Source: Kalaharituber pfeilii
Lineage: Eukaryota > Ascomycota > Pezizomycetes > Pezizales > Pezizaceae
DNA: 64,000 nt
Direction: 5' to 3'
Assembly: GCA_015179045.1 (NCBI GenBank)
Contig: WHUZ01000054.1
Coordinates: forward strand, 372,001 to 436,000
Shown here: positions 42,345 through 53,518 of the stretch, piece after piece
How the letters are laid out: the number at the start of each line of letters is the position of its first letter
How positions within the stretch are numbered: position 1 is the stretch's first letter
Program-made: the position numbers and the translations under genes
The notes under the pieces: generated by a model
The model's input: the letters and a program-made list of their open reading frames with translations, nothing else
Database searches by the model: none
Told to the model about the DNA's origin: nothing

Positions 42345-45300
42345 CTAAAACGTCATACTCCTCCCATTCTCCGCCTTTCTCTTCCAATTCTTTTCCATGT
42401 CGCCCCACCTCTCAAAGCCTTCTGGACGGGTCTTCTGGTTTCTGCATCGGAAAGCGAGATGCTCCCCGGTTTGCACCTCCCCGCACCTGCACTTATCCGA
42501 CTCAGCCGCCCTTATCCTCTTCAACCACACTGCACACCTCCCTCTCTCCAGGCGCAAGGCAGTGAAATTGGATACTGCCATCCTATTCCACTCCATGACC
42601 TTTCCTCCTCCAGAGCCCTCCACTTCTCTCTTCTCCTTCCTCCACGCCTTCACCCTCTGGCGTACCCCACTTCCGGTGGCCACCTCCTTCCCCTGCATCA
42701 CCGTCCCCTTCTTCGCCCACTCATCCGCCTTCTCATTTCCTGCGATTCCGATGTGAGCCTTGACCCACATCAATTTCGCATCTCCTCCCTTCTTCTTCCT
42801 CCTCGCTACCGCGTTCACCACCCTTCTCACATCCTCGGTCTTTCCCTTTCCCTCCTTGCCTGCCTTCTGAATCGCCATGACAGCAGCTTCAGAATCTAAG
42901 CAAACCAGGACCGGTACCTCCTCCGGTACACTCTCCAGCGCCCTTCTCACCCCCCTCACCTCCCCGTCAAAAACCGTCGCCGTTCTCCCTACTACCTCCG
43001 CCACCACCGCTGATCTCCCCCACACCCCCGCCCCCACCTTGCTGTCCTCGACCTTGCTACCATCCGAGAACAGGACCGCCCTCCCTCTTCCGGCTTCCTC
43101 AACCGAGGTCTCCCACTCCTCCCTTCCCCCCTTCTTTCTTCCCAGCCTCACCTCCACCTTCTCACACCCCCCTCCCCACGAGATCTCCTCCCCCTCCTCA
43201 GAGAACCTCGCCCACTGACCTTGCCAGCGGTCCAGCACTACTTCATACCCATCATTCTGCCCTGCCATGGCGAACAGCTACAAGCGGGGTCACGTGAAAT
43301 AAAAAAAAAAAAAAAAATACCCATCATTCTCGACCGCCGCCCACTGCAGCCCCCAGTCTCTCCAGTTTCTCGCCTCCTCCTCTCTCTCCTCACTCCCTCC
43401 GAAGTCGCCCGTGCAAAGCTCCGCCAGCTCTGACGGCGCCTCCACCTCCCGGACGATCGCTCTCGCTTGCGCGCCATCCAGGACCGTCTCCACGTCTTCC
43501 ACTCCGCAAACCGCATTCACCCCTTCCACCCCGGCACCTCTCCCCCTCCAGCTGCTCTCTTCAAAACTTGCAGCTGTAATCGCTCCATCTCCTTCCTCCA
43601 CTCCTTCTGGCCCTCCACCCGATCTCACTCCCCACATCGCCACCGCCCTCACCATCCCTGTGTACGCCTGCCGCCAGCTCCGTGGTGACATCCCCCAGTC
43701 CCGGTTTCCCAGTCCTGAGAGTGCCCCTGCCAGCCTCCTCGCCCTACTCAACCTATTTCGCCAATGCGCACTGAAGGTCAGCTTCTCGTCGAAAATGACT
43801 CCCAGCCACTTCAGCATCTCCCCCTCCTTCTTCCACCTTTTCCCCACTCCGAAAGTTATCATCTCCCACTTCGACTCCTCCAGCGGGATCTGATCTTCTT
43901 CCGCCACCTCCGCCATTGCCACCTTCACTTTCTCCCTGAGCCGCCCCATATCCCAGTACCCGTGCCAGTCCAGGATCGTTGCTGCCAGGTCGTCGACGTA
44001 CGATGGCACTTCTACCTCCGCCCCCATCGCCACCCCCCTCAGCCTTCTCTCCATCTTCTCAATGGTGGGTGCCATGAAGATGAGGAAGATGACCGGCGAC
44101 AGTGGTGACCCTTGCGGAACCCCCACGTTCGACCTGCCCCTCCCTTTCTCCTCGCCGTCCCACCACACTCCGAACTCCCTGCCTCCCATAAACTCCTCCA
44201 GCCACCTCCGCTTCTTTCTCACCCCCTCGCTCCCCCTCTCCTCAATCCTTCCCAGGACCACCTCCTTCCTCACGATGTTAAAGCCTCCTTTAACATCCGC
44301 CGTCACCCACGCTGCTCTCCCCCCCTGTGCAGGCACCTCTGCACCTTTGTTACCGCCCTCGCCATCGCCTGGATCGCATTCCTCCCCTTGCGTGCTCCCA
44401 GCTGGAGCCTGTGGAAGAGTCGGTCTTCTTTCTGCAGCCTGTTGGCCATGACTTTCTCCCCGATCTTCCCGATACAATTGATCAGGTTGATTGGCCTCCA
44501 CGCTTTCGCCGTCTTGATGTCCTTGCCTGGCTTCGGTATCATGACGACCCTCATCTCCCTCCACTCCGCCGGGGTCCTGTTCCGGATCCAGTTGTCGGCG
44601 ATCTCCCTTACTAACTCATCTCCGATGGGAGTCTTCAGGGCAGCTTTGATCAATCGGTATCCGATTCCGTCAGGTCCCGGTGCCGAATTGTTCTTGGTGC
44701 CCTGCAACGCAGCCCTCACTTCTCCTTCCACTCTCTCCCTCTCCCTCTCGTCCCCTCCCCCTCCGCTTCCCCTCCCCCTCCTCCCCGCCTCTGCCTCCCC
44801 TCCTCCCTCCACGCAAAATTCCTCTCCACCAGCGTCCTCACCTTCTCTCCATCCCCCTCCAACTCCCTCCCCTCCTCATCTTTCAACCTTCCCATCTTCT
44901 CCTTTCCTCCGAAAGGGTCCTTCGCCACCCTCACCACCCTCCACGGGTCGCTATACCCTTCCTCTTCCACGAACTCCCTCCAGCACTTCTTCTTCTCCTC
45001 CCGGATCTTCCACTTCATCCTTTTCACTGCTGCCTTCCACCCCTTACCCTTTCCCCGTCCGTCAATCTTGCCCTGGCCCCTACTCCTCCCCGTGCCATTC
45101 TATTGACCTCCTTTCTCATCTCCTCAATCTCCTCCGTCCACCACCTCTTGCTTCTTCCCCCTACCCTCACCCTTCTCTCCACCGTCCCCTTCCACCTCTT
45201 CAGCTTCTCATATGCACTTCCGTCCCCTACTCTCTCCAGCCACTCCCTCTTCTCCTCCTCTCCCCACTCCCCCTCCCAACCTTTCACTTCCTTCTCCACC

Positions 45301-45983
45301 TTCTCCCAGTCCACCCGCACCCTCTCCTCGGCCCCCTCTCCCCCTCCCTCCTTCTCGAAATCCACCACTAGCGCCGGGTGGTCCGAGCCTACCTCCCACA
45401 GCTCCACCTCTACCCCCTCCAAGCCCTCGTCCACACCAGATCTATCCTGGACTCCCTTAGCCTCCCTTCGACTTCCCTTCTCCATGTCCCCGCTCGTTCC
45501 CCTTTGAGGCTGAAACCCGCTCCCTCCATCCTTTCCCTTAATCTTCTCCCCCTCCCACTCTCTCCAGTCCCCTCGAGGCCCACATCGGGCTGTGTGCATT
45601 CCAGTCTCCTAGGAGTATACACTTCCCTTCCACCTCCAACACCTTCTCTAACCACGCCTCAAACTCCTCCTCCCTCCATCCCCCTCCACATATACCCCCC
45701 CTACCACTACCTCCCCTACCCTTCCCCAAACTACGTTGTCACCCCCTCTTCTCTCTCCCCCTCCCCCTTCCCTTTTCCAGCCCACAAATCCTTGTGCTCG
45801 GGCCCACTGCTCCCACCTTCGTGAGTCCTGGATGTGACCCTGTTTTCCACCCCGTCTGCTCTTCCCTCTTCCACACCTCTCCCTCAAAAACCCAGCTCCC
45901 ACCGCTCCTTAAAAACGTTCTCCCTCCACACGTGCCCTACCAGGCTACTCCCCCCCACATTCAGGTACCCTACCTTCACCATG
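42345..45983 (-). pseudogene. LINE C ORF2: endonuclease-RT-RNase H, frameshifted
   Basis: Starts at ATG 45983 (MVKVGYLNVGGSSLVG, endonuclease). It then switches frames through GGVYVEGDG, ILLGDWNAHSPMW and GSDHPALVVDFEKE (endonuclease), RVAKDPFGG, SAPGPDGIGYRLIK, VVMIPKPGKD, WRPINLINCIGKIGEK and LGARKGRNAIQAM (RT fingers). A long frame holds VTADVKGGFNIV, VGVPQGSPLSPVIFLIF and YVDD (43989-44000). A tail insertion at 43260-43317 follows. RNase H is in one frame: LFSDGSKVEDSKVG, CLDSEAAVMAIQKAG, MWVKAHIGIAGNEKADEWAK, CRCGEVQTGEHLAFRC. A one-base deletion near the end truncates it relative to LINE B. Catalytic motifs remain, but several frameshifts make it inactive. Confidence 0.85.
43260..43317 (+). 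mobile_element. 3'-tail-only LINE insertion inside LINE C (58 bp)
   Basis: GCCCTGCCATGGCGAACAGC, TACAAGCGGGGTCACGTGAAAT and 17 A residues, opposite in orientation to LINE C. It is flanked by a perfect 13-bp duplication TACCCATCATTCT (43247-43259 and 43318-43330) and interrupts ORF2 between RT and RNase H. This dates it after LINE C, which itself is younger than LINE D. Confidence 0.9.
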
Positions 45984-46216
45984 ACGCACTTGGTACCCCA
46001 CTACTCTCAGCCTCCCACCCATCCCGAGGCGCTCTCCCGAATATGTCTCCCAACTCAATGGTAGGTCGGTGTCTGGACCCTTCCAAATCACTTCTCGCAT
46101 CTATCTCCATCCTCTCCCCCCCCTCCTCTCCCTCAAGAAGCCTCCTAACCTTGCCGCTTCTTCATCCCAGTTCTCTGACAGGACACTGGATAGCTTCACC
46201 CCGGTCTCCTTCATTC

Positions 46217-48861
46217 CTACCTCCTTCTCCTTGCCCTTCCCCCCTCTACCACCTTCACCGCCTTGCTTCCCTCCTCTTGCTTCTTCTTCATCGGTGTCTC
46301 TTCCACCCTCTCCCTCTTCTGGCTCTGGTTTGGAGTCACCGGTTTCGGTCTCTCTGGACAGAATCTCGCAATGTGGCCCCACATGCCACATGCATAGCAC
46401 GCCATCTGGCCCTTCTGGAATCTGCATTCTCTTGCCAGATGCCCCTTCTTTCCGCACCTGTAACAGCCTGTCCCCTGGCTCTCCTGGCTGCTCCCCTGCG
46501 TTCCTCTCACCTGCACCTGCCCCTGCTGACCTGCTCCCGGGAAAGCCACCGCCACCCTCGGTAGGATGGATTGCCCCCCTGGATACACGTCCACCCTCTG
46601 CTGCTGCTGCCCCTGCTGACCTGCCCCTGCTGCCGCCATATTGGCATAGCTCGCCCGCCCATCCCCCTGCATGTGCACTCCCGGTCGGTACCTTTCTACC
46701 ACCCTCCTCTGTCCCCTCCACACTAGCCCCTTCTTCAACACCTTCACCGCCTCATCCGCATTCACCACCTCGAACTTTAACTGCGACACCCTCGGCGGAC
46801 CCATAGATGGCGCTACTCCAAAGCGCACTGGTGGTCTCGACCCAAACTTGACATCCGGGTTCTCCTCCCTCAGCTTTCTCCTCATCACCTCCACCTCTCC
46901 CCTCCCATCCTCATAATCCGCCCCCTTCATCACTAGAGGGACCGCATCCTTGTTGTGAACCTCCACCTTTAGGAGATCCTCGCCAAAGATCAGCCTCATC
47001 CATGCACCGAATTTCTCCATTACCTCCTTTGCTTTCTCCTCCTCCCGAATATCCACCAGCAGCCAGACCCTCTCGTACTTCGACGCCGCTGGATTCCTCG
47101 TCACCTGTGTTACCCTCCACCCCCTCTCCCCCTCCACCTTCGCTGATGTCTCCCAAAGAGATTCACACCTCTTCAGGAGGACGTCCCTCTCTTCTGTCCC
47201 CTCCGTTCCATACGGTACCGGCTTCGCATGTACCGTTCTCAGCATCCTCTTCCACAGCTTCTTCCCCCTTACCACTGTCCAGTTCTCCCCCTCAATCCTC
47301 TTCTCCGCCTCCTTTGCCGCCTTCTCCTCCTCCTCCTTCAGCTTCCTCTCCTTCTCCTCCAGGGCTGCCACCTCCTCCTGTGATCCCGCCGGCATCTCCA
47401 TCACCTCTGCCACCTTATTCAGCACCTGTGCTCTCTCCACCGCCTTCCTCCGCTCCTCCGCTACCCTCTTCTTGCTCTCCTCCTCTGCTTTTCTCCACCT
47501 TTCCTCCTCCCTCTTCTTTCTCTTCTCCGTCTCCTCCTGGAGCTTCCGGATCTCCCGAATCTCTGCTTCTCTTTTTCTCCTCTTCTCCTCCTCCCTTTTC
47601 TCTTCCTCCCTCTTCTTCTTCTCCCTCTCCAGCGCCCTTTCCTCCTTCACCGATGCCAGTCCCATCGCTGCATGTATCTCCAGGACCATTCCCTCCAGCT
47701 TCCCCATTCTTTTCTCCATATCACTCTCCCTAGTCTCTTCCCACTCCTTCCTGACCTCTTTCACCCCCTCTCTCCATTCCTTTATCTCCCTCCCCGTCAT
47801 CTTCGCCCTCCTCCTATATTCCAACACCCTCTCCCCTTCCCCCCCCTTCTCCTTCAGCGCCTTCCACCCTTTCTCAAAGGCAGCTTCCCCCAAAGTTGCC
47901 GTCACCCATACCCATGCTGCCCCCAGCCTCTTCGCCTCTCTTTCCTTCCCTTCTTGCCTCAGCTTGTCCACTCTCCCATCCAGCACCTGTGCCGCATGCA
48001 CGAGCGCTAGCACCTCTTTCTCCTCCCTCCCCACCCCTTCTTCGTCCTCCTCCTCTTCCTCATTCTCCCCCATCTCCTCATCGTCCTCTTCCTCCTTTCC
48101 CCTCTCAGCTCCACCTACCTTTTCTTTCTCTTCTCTTCGTTCCTCCACCCTAGCTAGCACCGGCGCTGCTGCCGGCGCCTCTGCCACCGGCCTAACGCCC
48201 AGCTGTGAATCTCCGATCTCCCATTCCCCCCGTTCCTATCCCTGAATCCTTCCCTCCTTCCTCCCCTTCTGTCGCATGGAGACCTGCTCCTGCTGCCTCC
48301 CCTCTCCCTCCTCCTTCCCCAGCTCATCATCACCCTCGTGACCCTAGGAACCCGTTCCTGCTTCTGGAAAACCACTAACGGTCCCCTCTTGACTGTGATA
48401 CACTCCCTTGTCGCATTCTTTAGAACTTCTTTCTCCCTTTCTACCACGATTCCATCCTCCCCCTCCACATACCTCCGGAACATCGCCGCATCCTTACTCC
48501 AGAGCTTCACGACCCTTGCAACCTCCGCGATCCCCGTGAGCTCCTCCGTCTTCACCCACTCCACCTCCTCTGCTCCCCTCCTCGCTGGTGCCTCCACTGC
48601 ATCCTTTCTAATCTCTTCGATCATATCCAACTTCCCATCATATTCTCCCCCCTTTCTGTATGCCCTCGCTACTCTTTCTTTCACCGTAATCATATCCTCC
48701 CCCTCTCCCAGCCTCGCCAGCCACCAATCCTTCGTTTCCCATGTGTGGATAGCGTCTATCCCCCACACTATATTCCTGTCCATTACATATACCTCCCCTG
48801 TCCATCCCTCTCCTACCGGTCCCAAGAACTGCATCTTTGGTACTTCCTCTTCCACCGACAT
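46217..48861 (-). pseudogene. LINE C ORF1 (RNA-binding protein), one frameshift
   Basis: Start ATG 48861 (MSVEEEVPKMQFLGPVGEGW) to about 48170, then a frame change into a 656-codon frame ending TAG 46217. Order: N-terminal W-rich block shared with LINE A, an Arg/Ser-rich linker, an acidic stretch (EEEDDEEMGENEEEEEDEEG), a long Glu/Lys/Arg coiled coil (about 47300-47680), GENWTVVRGKKLWKR, an RRM-like region (VPLVMKGADYEDG, LKFEVVNADEAVKVLKKG) and two CCHC knuckles, CYRCGKKGHLARECRF and CYACGMWGHIARFC. A single indel near 48180 is the only visible lesion. Confidence 0.82.
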
Positions 48862-49161
48862 CCTGCTCCCTGACTTCCTTAACTTCTCGTGACCTTCGCT
48901 TAGTCCTGCCTTTTCTGGCTGTGCGCCGCTTCAATCCTAGCTCTTGTTGCTAAGACTGAAAAGGGAAGGTCGCTGCTTGTTGCTCGTTTGCGCTATTACT
49001 GTTCTTGGTCGCCCGTTCTGCAGCCGATCGGCCGATCTCCGAAGCGATCGCGCGATCCTAGGTGCGGGTCCCTGCCTCTCGAGATTTGTGTGGGAATTCT
49101 CTGAAAAACCTCAGAAAACTTGACCTTGACGAAACGAGTCCTAAACTTCTGAATTCTGTAA

Positions 49162-49252
49162 ATCAAATGAGGTATTCTTTCTCAGGCGGTCCTGAGCTTC
49201 GCTTTGATATAACTTTCACGTTCTGGAGGCGCCGGGAAGTTGGAGTTCTTCC
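49162..49252 (-). promoter_or_regulatory. Structured 5'UTR of LINE C
   Basis: On the minus strand: GGAAG/CTTCC (49252-49234) around loop AACTCCAA, then CTCAGG-ACCG-CCTGAG (49196-49181) inside ATCAAA/TTTGAT (49208-49203 with 49167-49162). The same order, loop sequences and spacing occur in LINE A with different stem bases. Confidence 0.55.
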
Positions 49253-50241
49253 AAGCGCTCGTTCTGAAAAAGTTGTTGTCGGTGTACAGTGTCAGCTGGA
49301 GGCTGTATTTGGAGGGGACCTACTGAATGTTTGGGCTGAGCAATCAGGGACAGTTCCCCTAATCGCGAAGGGAGTTCCTGTAGAGGGGCTCTCTAATAGA
49401 AGGCAGCTGCATGAGGCCCTTGCAGCAGAAAACATAACTACTAGTGGCATTTTCGGAGCGAGATGGCCGGAGAGAGTTGGTCCAAACGCATGGCAAACAA
49501 TGAGAACTACAGCAGTTAAGTTTGAGGTAACCAGTGTACAGGAAGCAGAAAGACTAGTTAAAGAGGGAGTGAAGCTTGGAAATGACCTCCGAAAGGTAGA
49601 AGTTTACAAGCCACTAGCAGTGAGAGGGTCTGCACCCGCTAAAGGAGGAGTAAATGCAAGCTCTCTACTAGTACCAGTACCAACACCAGTATCAGTACCA
49701 GCAGCAGCCTTCGAAAGAACATGCTGGCAGTGTGGCAGAAAGGGACATCAGCAGAGAGAGTATACACACCAACCGCCGAGGGCCTACCAAAGTCAGAAAC
49801 AACAGGGAGTCAAAGCAGCCAGTAGGACGTGCTGGCAGTGTGGTGGTATGGGGCACCAGCGAAGGGAGTGTGCAACTGTATCTACTAGAAACTCTTTGAA
49901 AAGGCCAGGGCTAGGGCCAGAGCTGGCGAGCTATATGCCAGCAGGGAAGCGGTTCCGACGTAATGGTTACTGAACAGAGGATGAAGGTGGCATTCCAGAA
50001 TGTTGGAGGTTCTCTCAGAAATAGTGATATTATTCTGGAATGGGCAAATAGAGAGAAAGTAGATGTGATCTTTATAGGAGAAGCATGGGTTGCAGAGAAA
50101 GGAGGAGAGTGGGTCACAACAAGGCATCCAGCTTATGAGGTCATCAGCCGAGTTGAAAGTGGCAAGAGGGTAGTGGCTCATGCAAGGAAAGGGACCCAGG
50201 AGTGGAAAGTGATTGAAGAGACGAAAGGGTGGGTCTGGTGT

Positions 50242-50602
50242 TGTGGTGGTAACCACGGTACCGATGGAAAGAATAAGGTCATACGCGGCCGGAGCGGTAC
50301 TCAGCGGTAGGGCCACATGATGACACATGGGAAGAAAATTATGATTAAGAAGCGAGATATGTGTAGGCTTAGTCGGAAGGCGAAGGTGGTCTATAAATTG
50401 TATGTAGATAGGACTGTGGAGGAAAAGCAGCAAGATACACGGAGATATACAGACATGGACAGATATGGACACGCACAGACAAGACAATTGAAGACTCTTT
50501 TCTTGACATTTGATTATTGAGGCCGCCCGTGAGGCTTCGTTCCGCCAGCTCTAGATACCGGTACCCGTGCGAAACAGTGGATGCTGTTGAGCTGTCATCA
50601 CA
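50242..50602 (+). mobile_element. Solo LTR in the LINE D endonuclease
   Basis: 361 bp with ends TGTGGTGG...CATCACA, flanked by GTGT at 50238-50241 and 50603-50606 (4-bp duplication). Removing it with one GTGT joins GWVWC to EVEGGGRAGGVYI in frame, which fixes the boundaries. TATA-like CTATAAATTGTATG lies at about 50390. Confidence 0.75.
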
Positions 50603-51539
50603 GTGTGAGGTAGAAGGAGGTGGCAGAGCGGGAGGAGTATATATCCATCCAGATACGAATTTGGAGACCTTGGAGGATTGGATGGACAGATGGGGAAGGC
50701 TGAGAGGCCCAGGAGGCCTGCAGTCTAGCACAGTACTACTGGGGGACTTTAATGCACACCATCCAGCATGGTCCAAACTAGACAGAGGGCCTGACCCAAG
50801 GGGAAGGGCACTCAAAGAGGGTTTGGAAGGCACAGGCTGGCTTCTGGAAACAAGAAAAGGGGTTTCAACATGGGCAAGAGAAGTGGAAGGGCAGGTCAGA
50901 GAGAGTGTTCTAGATCTAGTCTGGAAGTATGGGGAATTTGGATGGCAAAACGAAGATCCAGAGTGGTTATGTGGAGACCATGCAGTAGTCTGGGGGACTT
51001 GTAGTAGCAACCAAGGCAAAATTGAAATAAGAAGAGGAGTGGATTGGGATAAGGCAGAAGATTTGATCCAAGAAATCATGCAAAAGAAGGCTTCAGAACA
51101 ATGGGAGTGGTACCGAAGCCTTGAAGGAGGGACTGCATATGAGAAAACCTGCAAGCTTCGAGAGAGTCTGAAGAGGGAGATACGTGCATCATCAATAAGT
51201 AAGTTGTGGTGGGATAAGGAGGTAGAAGAGGCAGCGAAGGCAGTGAGGAAGGAGGGCCGAGGGGGGAAGGGACAGGGAGCCAAAGCATGGGAGAGAGCCA
51301 GACTCCTACGGTGGAAAGAGCGGGTTAAGACCCTCAAGTATATCATAAGACGAAAGAAAAAGGAGTGCTGGGAACAGTTTACAGAGGAAAACAGCTCTAA
51401 GGACCCATGGGATGTGATCCGAGTAGCAAAGGACCCTTGGAAGTTAAGAGGAAAAATGGGTGACCTTGTAGGTGACAATGGTGATATATGGAGGACAGAC
51501 GAGGAGAAAGTGAGAGGCCTGGTACAGAGAAACTTCAAA

Positions 51540-51790
51540 TATCAGGCGACGTCGGATCCGCCAGCAGTGTCAACCTCGCCAGCGGCATTAACTTCACTGG
51601 CAGTATCAAATTCACCGGCAATGTCAAATCCAAATTTGCCGGCGGTATCGAATTCGCCAGCGGCATCGAATTCGCGAGCGGTGTCGAATTCGCCGGCAGT
51701 GCCGAATTCACCAGTAGTGTCGAATTCGCTGGCGGCGTCGAATTTACAGGCGGCATCAATTTCCCTGACAACATTGGACCTACCAGTGAA
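51540..51790 (+). repeat. In-frame minisatellite in the LINE D ORF2 linker
   Basis: About ten imperfect 18-bp units (pattern GCGGTGTCGAATTCGCCA) encode a run of S-N-S-P-A-V type repeats between the endonuclease and RT domains. The same linker is much shorter and differs in LINEs A and C, so the expansion is specific to this copy or lineage. Confidence 0.75.
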
Positions 51791-53099
51791 CTCGGGCCTG
51801 CAGAGCCTGACAGACGAATGGACCTCCAATGTAAAAAAGCTGACTGAGAGGCTATGCAAGGCACTTGCAGGCACCTCGAGCCGTTCAGCTCCAGGGCCTG
51901 ATGGCATCAGCTATAGATTCATCAAGCTGGTCAATAAAACAGTGCTAGGAGGGCAGTTAATGAAGGAGCTGGCTGCTGAGCTGGCTGCAGCCAGGATGCC
52001 GAAGGATTGGCAATTCAGCAAGGTGATCATGATCCCGAAGTCTGGCAGGGATCTTACGCAAGCAAAGAGCTGGAGGCCTATTCAACTCATCAATTGTGTG
52101 GGAAAACTGATGGAGAAGGTGGTTGCTGATGACTTGCAAGAAGCTGGACTATTCCACCATGGGCAGTTTGGAGGAGTGAGAGGAAGGTCTGCAATTGATG
52201 CCTTATTTCGGGCAGTTGTGAAGAGCCAGAGAGCCCTGGCACGTGGCGGTGGGGCAGTGTGGATTATGGAGGATGTCAAGGGAGGCTTTGGGAACACACG
52301 TTGGGATATGGTCAAGCACCGAGTACAGGGTTCTAAAGCTGAGAAATGGTTGCCCTGGTTAGAAACCTTCTTCCGGGAGCGAGAGTTTGAGGTGGAATGG
52401 GATGGACAGGTGAGGAGCAATGGCAGATCGAATGTAGGTGTGCCGCAGTGCTCGCCTTTATCCCCAGTTGTGTTCCTCATATACATGGCACCAATTCTAG
52501 AAGAGATGGAAACAAAGGTAGCTACAACAGTGAGAGACTGTGAAGTGGAGCTGCCCTCATTTGTAGATGATATGAACTGTGTTATTCTGGATTGGGAAGG
52601 AGGAAAGGATATGAGGAGAATTGGGGAGAGAATTGCAGGAGTACTCAGGGAGGTTGCTGAAGCTCACGATCTACCACTGGAGACCTCAAAGGAGGAGGTC
52701 CTAGTCATGGGTAAGAAGGCCAAGAGAAGGGCAGATGTTGAGAGGTGCAAGTGGCTAGGGGTGATTTGTGATAGCACTCTTGATTTCGACCACCACTGGA
52801 AAAGCCGGATCGAGAAAGCCAGGAAACTCATAGGCGCACTGTCTGGGCTAGGCAACTCTCAATGGGGTATGAGTCCTATCTCATGGAGAAAGGCTTATAC
52901 AGGCATGGTAAGGGCAGTGGCCCTTTGGGGATCCGAAATTGGGTGGAGATTTTTTTTTTTTTTTTTTTATTTCAGTACTCGCATGCCGCCCTGTGGGCTA
53001 TGGCGAGGTGTATATTTGAGAAGAAAACAAAAAACTAACTGATGCCTAAATACATGTGGGGCCCGCGGATCTCGTGTGTGATGCGGGGGTCAATACGGC

Positions 53100-53477
53100 C
53101 TACTTCCTCCGCCTGTCCGGCTCGTATTGAGTGGTCCTCAACAGTCTCCCTCCCAACCTGACTCTGTCTATCTCTTTCTCCTCCTCCAAGTACACCACGA
53201 CCGAGCTTGTCTTCTTGCCCTCGGCTAACAGCTCAGCCTTGCGTCTCAGCCACCTTATCCCCACGGTCTTGCCCATTGTCTTATTCCCAGCCTCCAGCCA
53301 CTTCCTCACCTTTCCCAAGTCCTTCCTTAAGGAGATTCCGTGTACCACGACGCCGGCTTTCGAAGTGGTGATGGCGTCGGTTTTGGGAGTTGGGTCGGAG
53401 GGCTTGCTGTTCTTTTGTCTTTTCCCTGTGGGCTTCGGCTTCGGTGCCGGTGCTGTCTCTGCGGGGGTCGGGGTGTT

Positions 53478-53518
<41 letters not shown>

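Larger units (their letters stand above)
42116..49284 (-). mobile_element. LINE C: near-complete LINE inserted in LINE D
   Basis: A 7.2-kb minus-strand LINE of the LINE A/B lineage, from the 34-nt poly(T) at 42116 to the 5' end at 49284 (CACCGACAACAAC). It is flanked by TACAGTGTCAGC at 42104-42115 and 49285-49296, a perfect 12-bp duplication; removing it joins the two halves of LINE D ORF1. ORF1 has one frameshift and ORF2 several. The plus strand here is strongly pyrimidine-rich. Confidence 0.92.
40121..49973 (+). pseudogene. LINE D ORF1, split by a solo LTR and LINE C
   Basis: Segments: 40121-40745 (MGQDKGKGKKEAGRLIS..., with a 14-residue block KGGLDQQETGSSEQ duplicated), 40923-41217 (ends TGA before a further open part), 41218-42115 (a Lys/Glu/Ala coiled coil, then GSSWQVVGTTKMRKW and RYERRWRIIEAPW), and after LINE C, 49285-49973 (LEAVFGGDLLNVWAEQSGTV, VKFEVTSVQEAERLVKEG, then two knuckles CWQCGRKGHQQREY and CWQCGGMGHQRREC). 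The first knuckle ends in Tyr instead of Cys, so it has lost a ligand. The ORF1 stop overlaps the ORF2 start (ATGGTTACTGA, 49963-49973), suggesting coupled translation in the parent. Confidence 0.8.

Noticed and set aside
44112..45371. Long plus-strand Pro/Ser/Leu-rich frames over LINE C (also at 46-48 kb)
   Set aside because: They are antisense shadows of the purine-rich LINE C ORFs, which carry the real domains on the minus strand.
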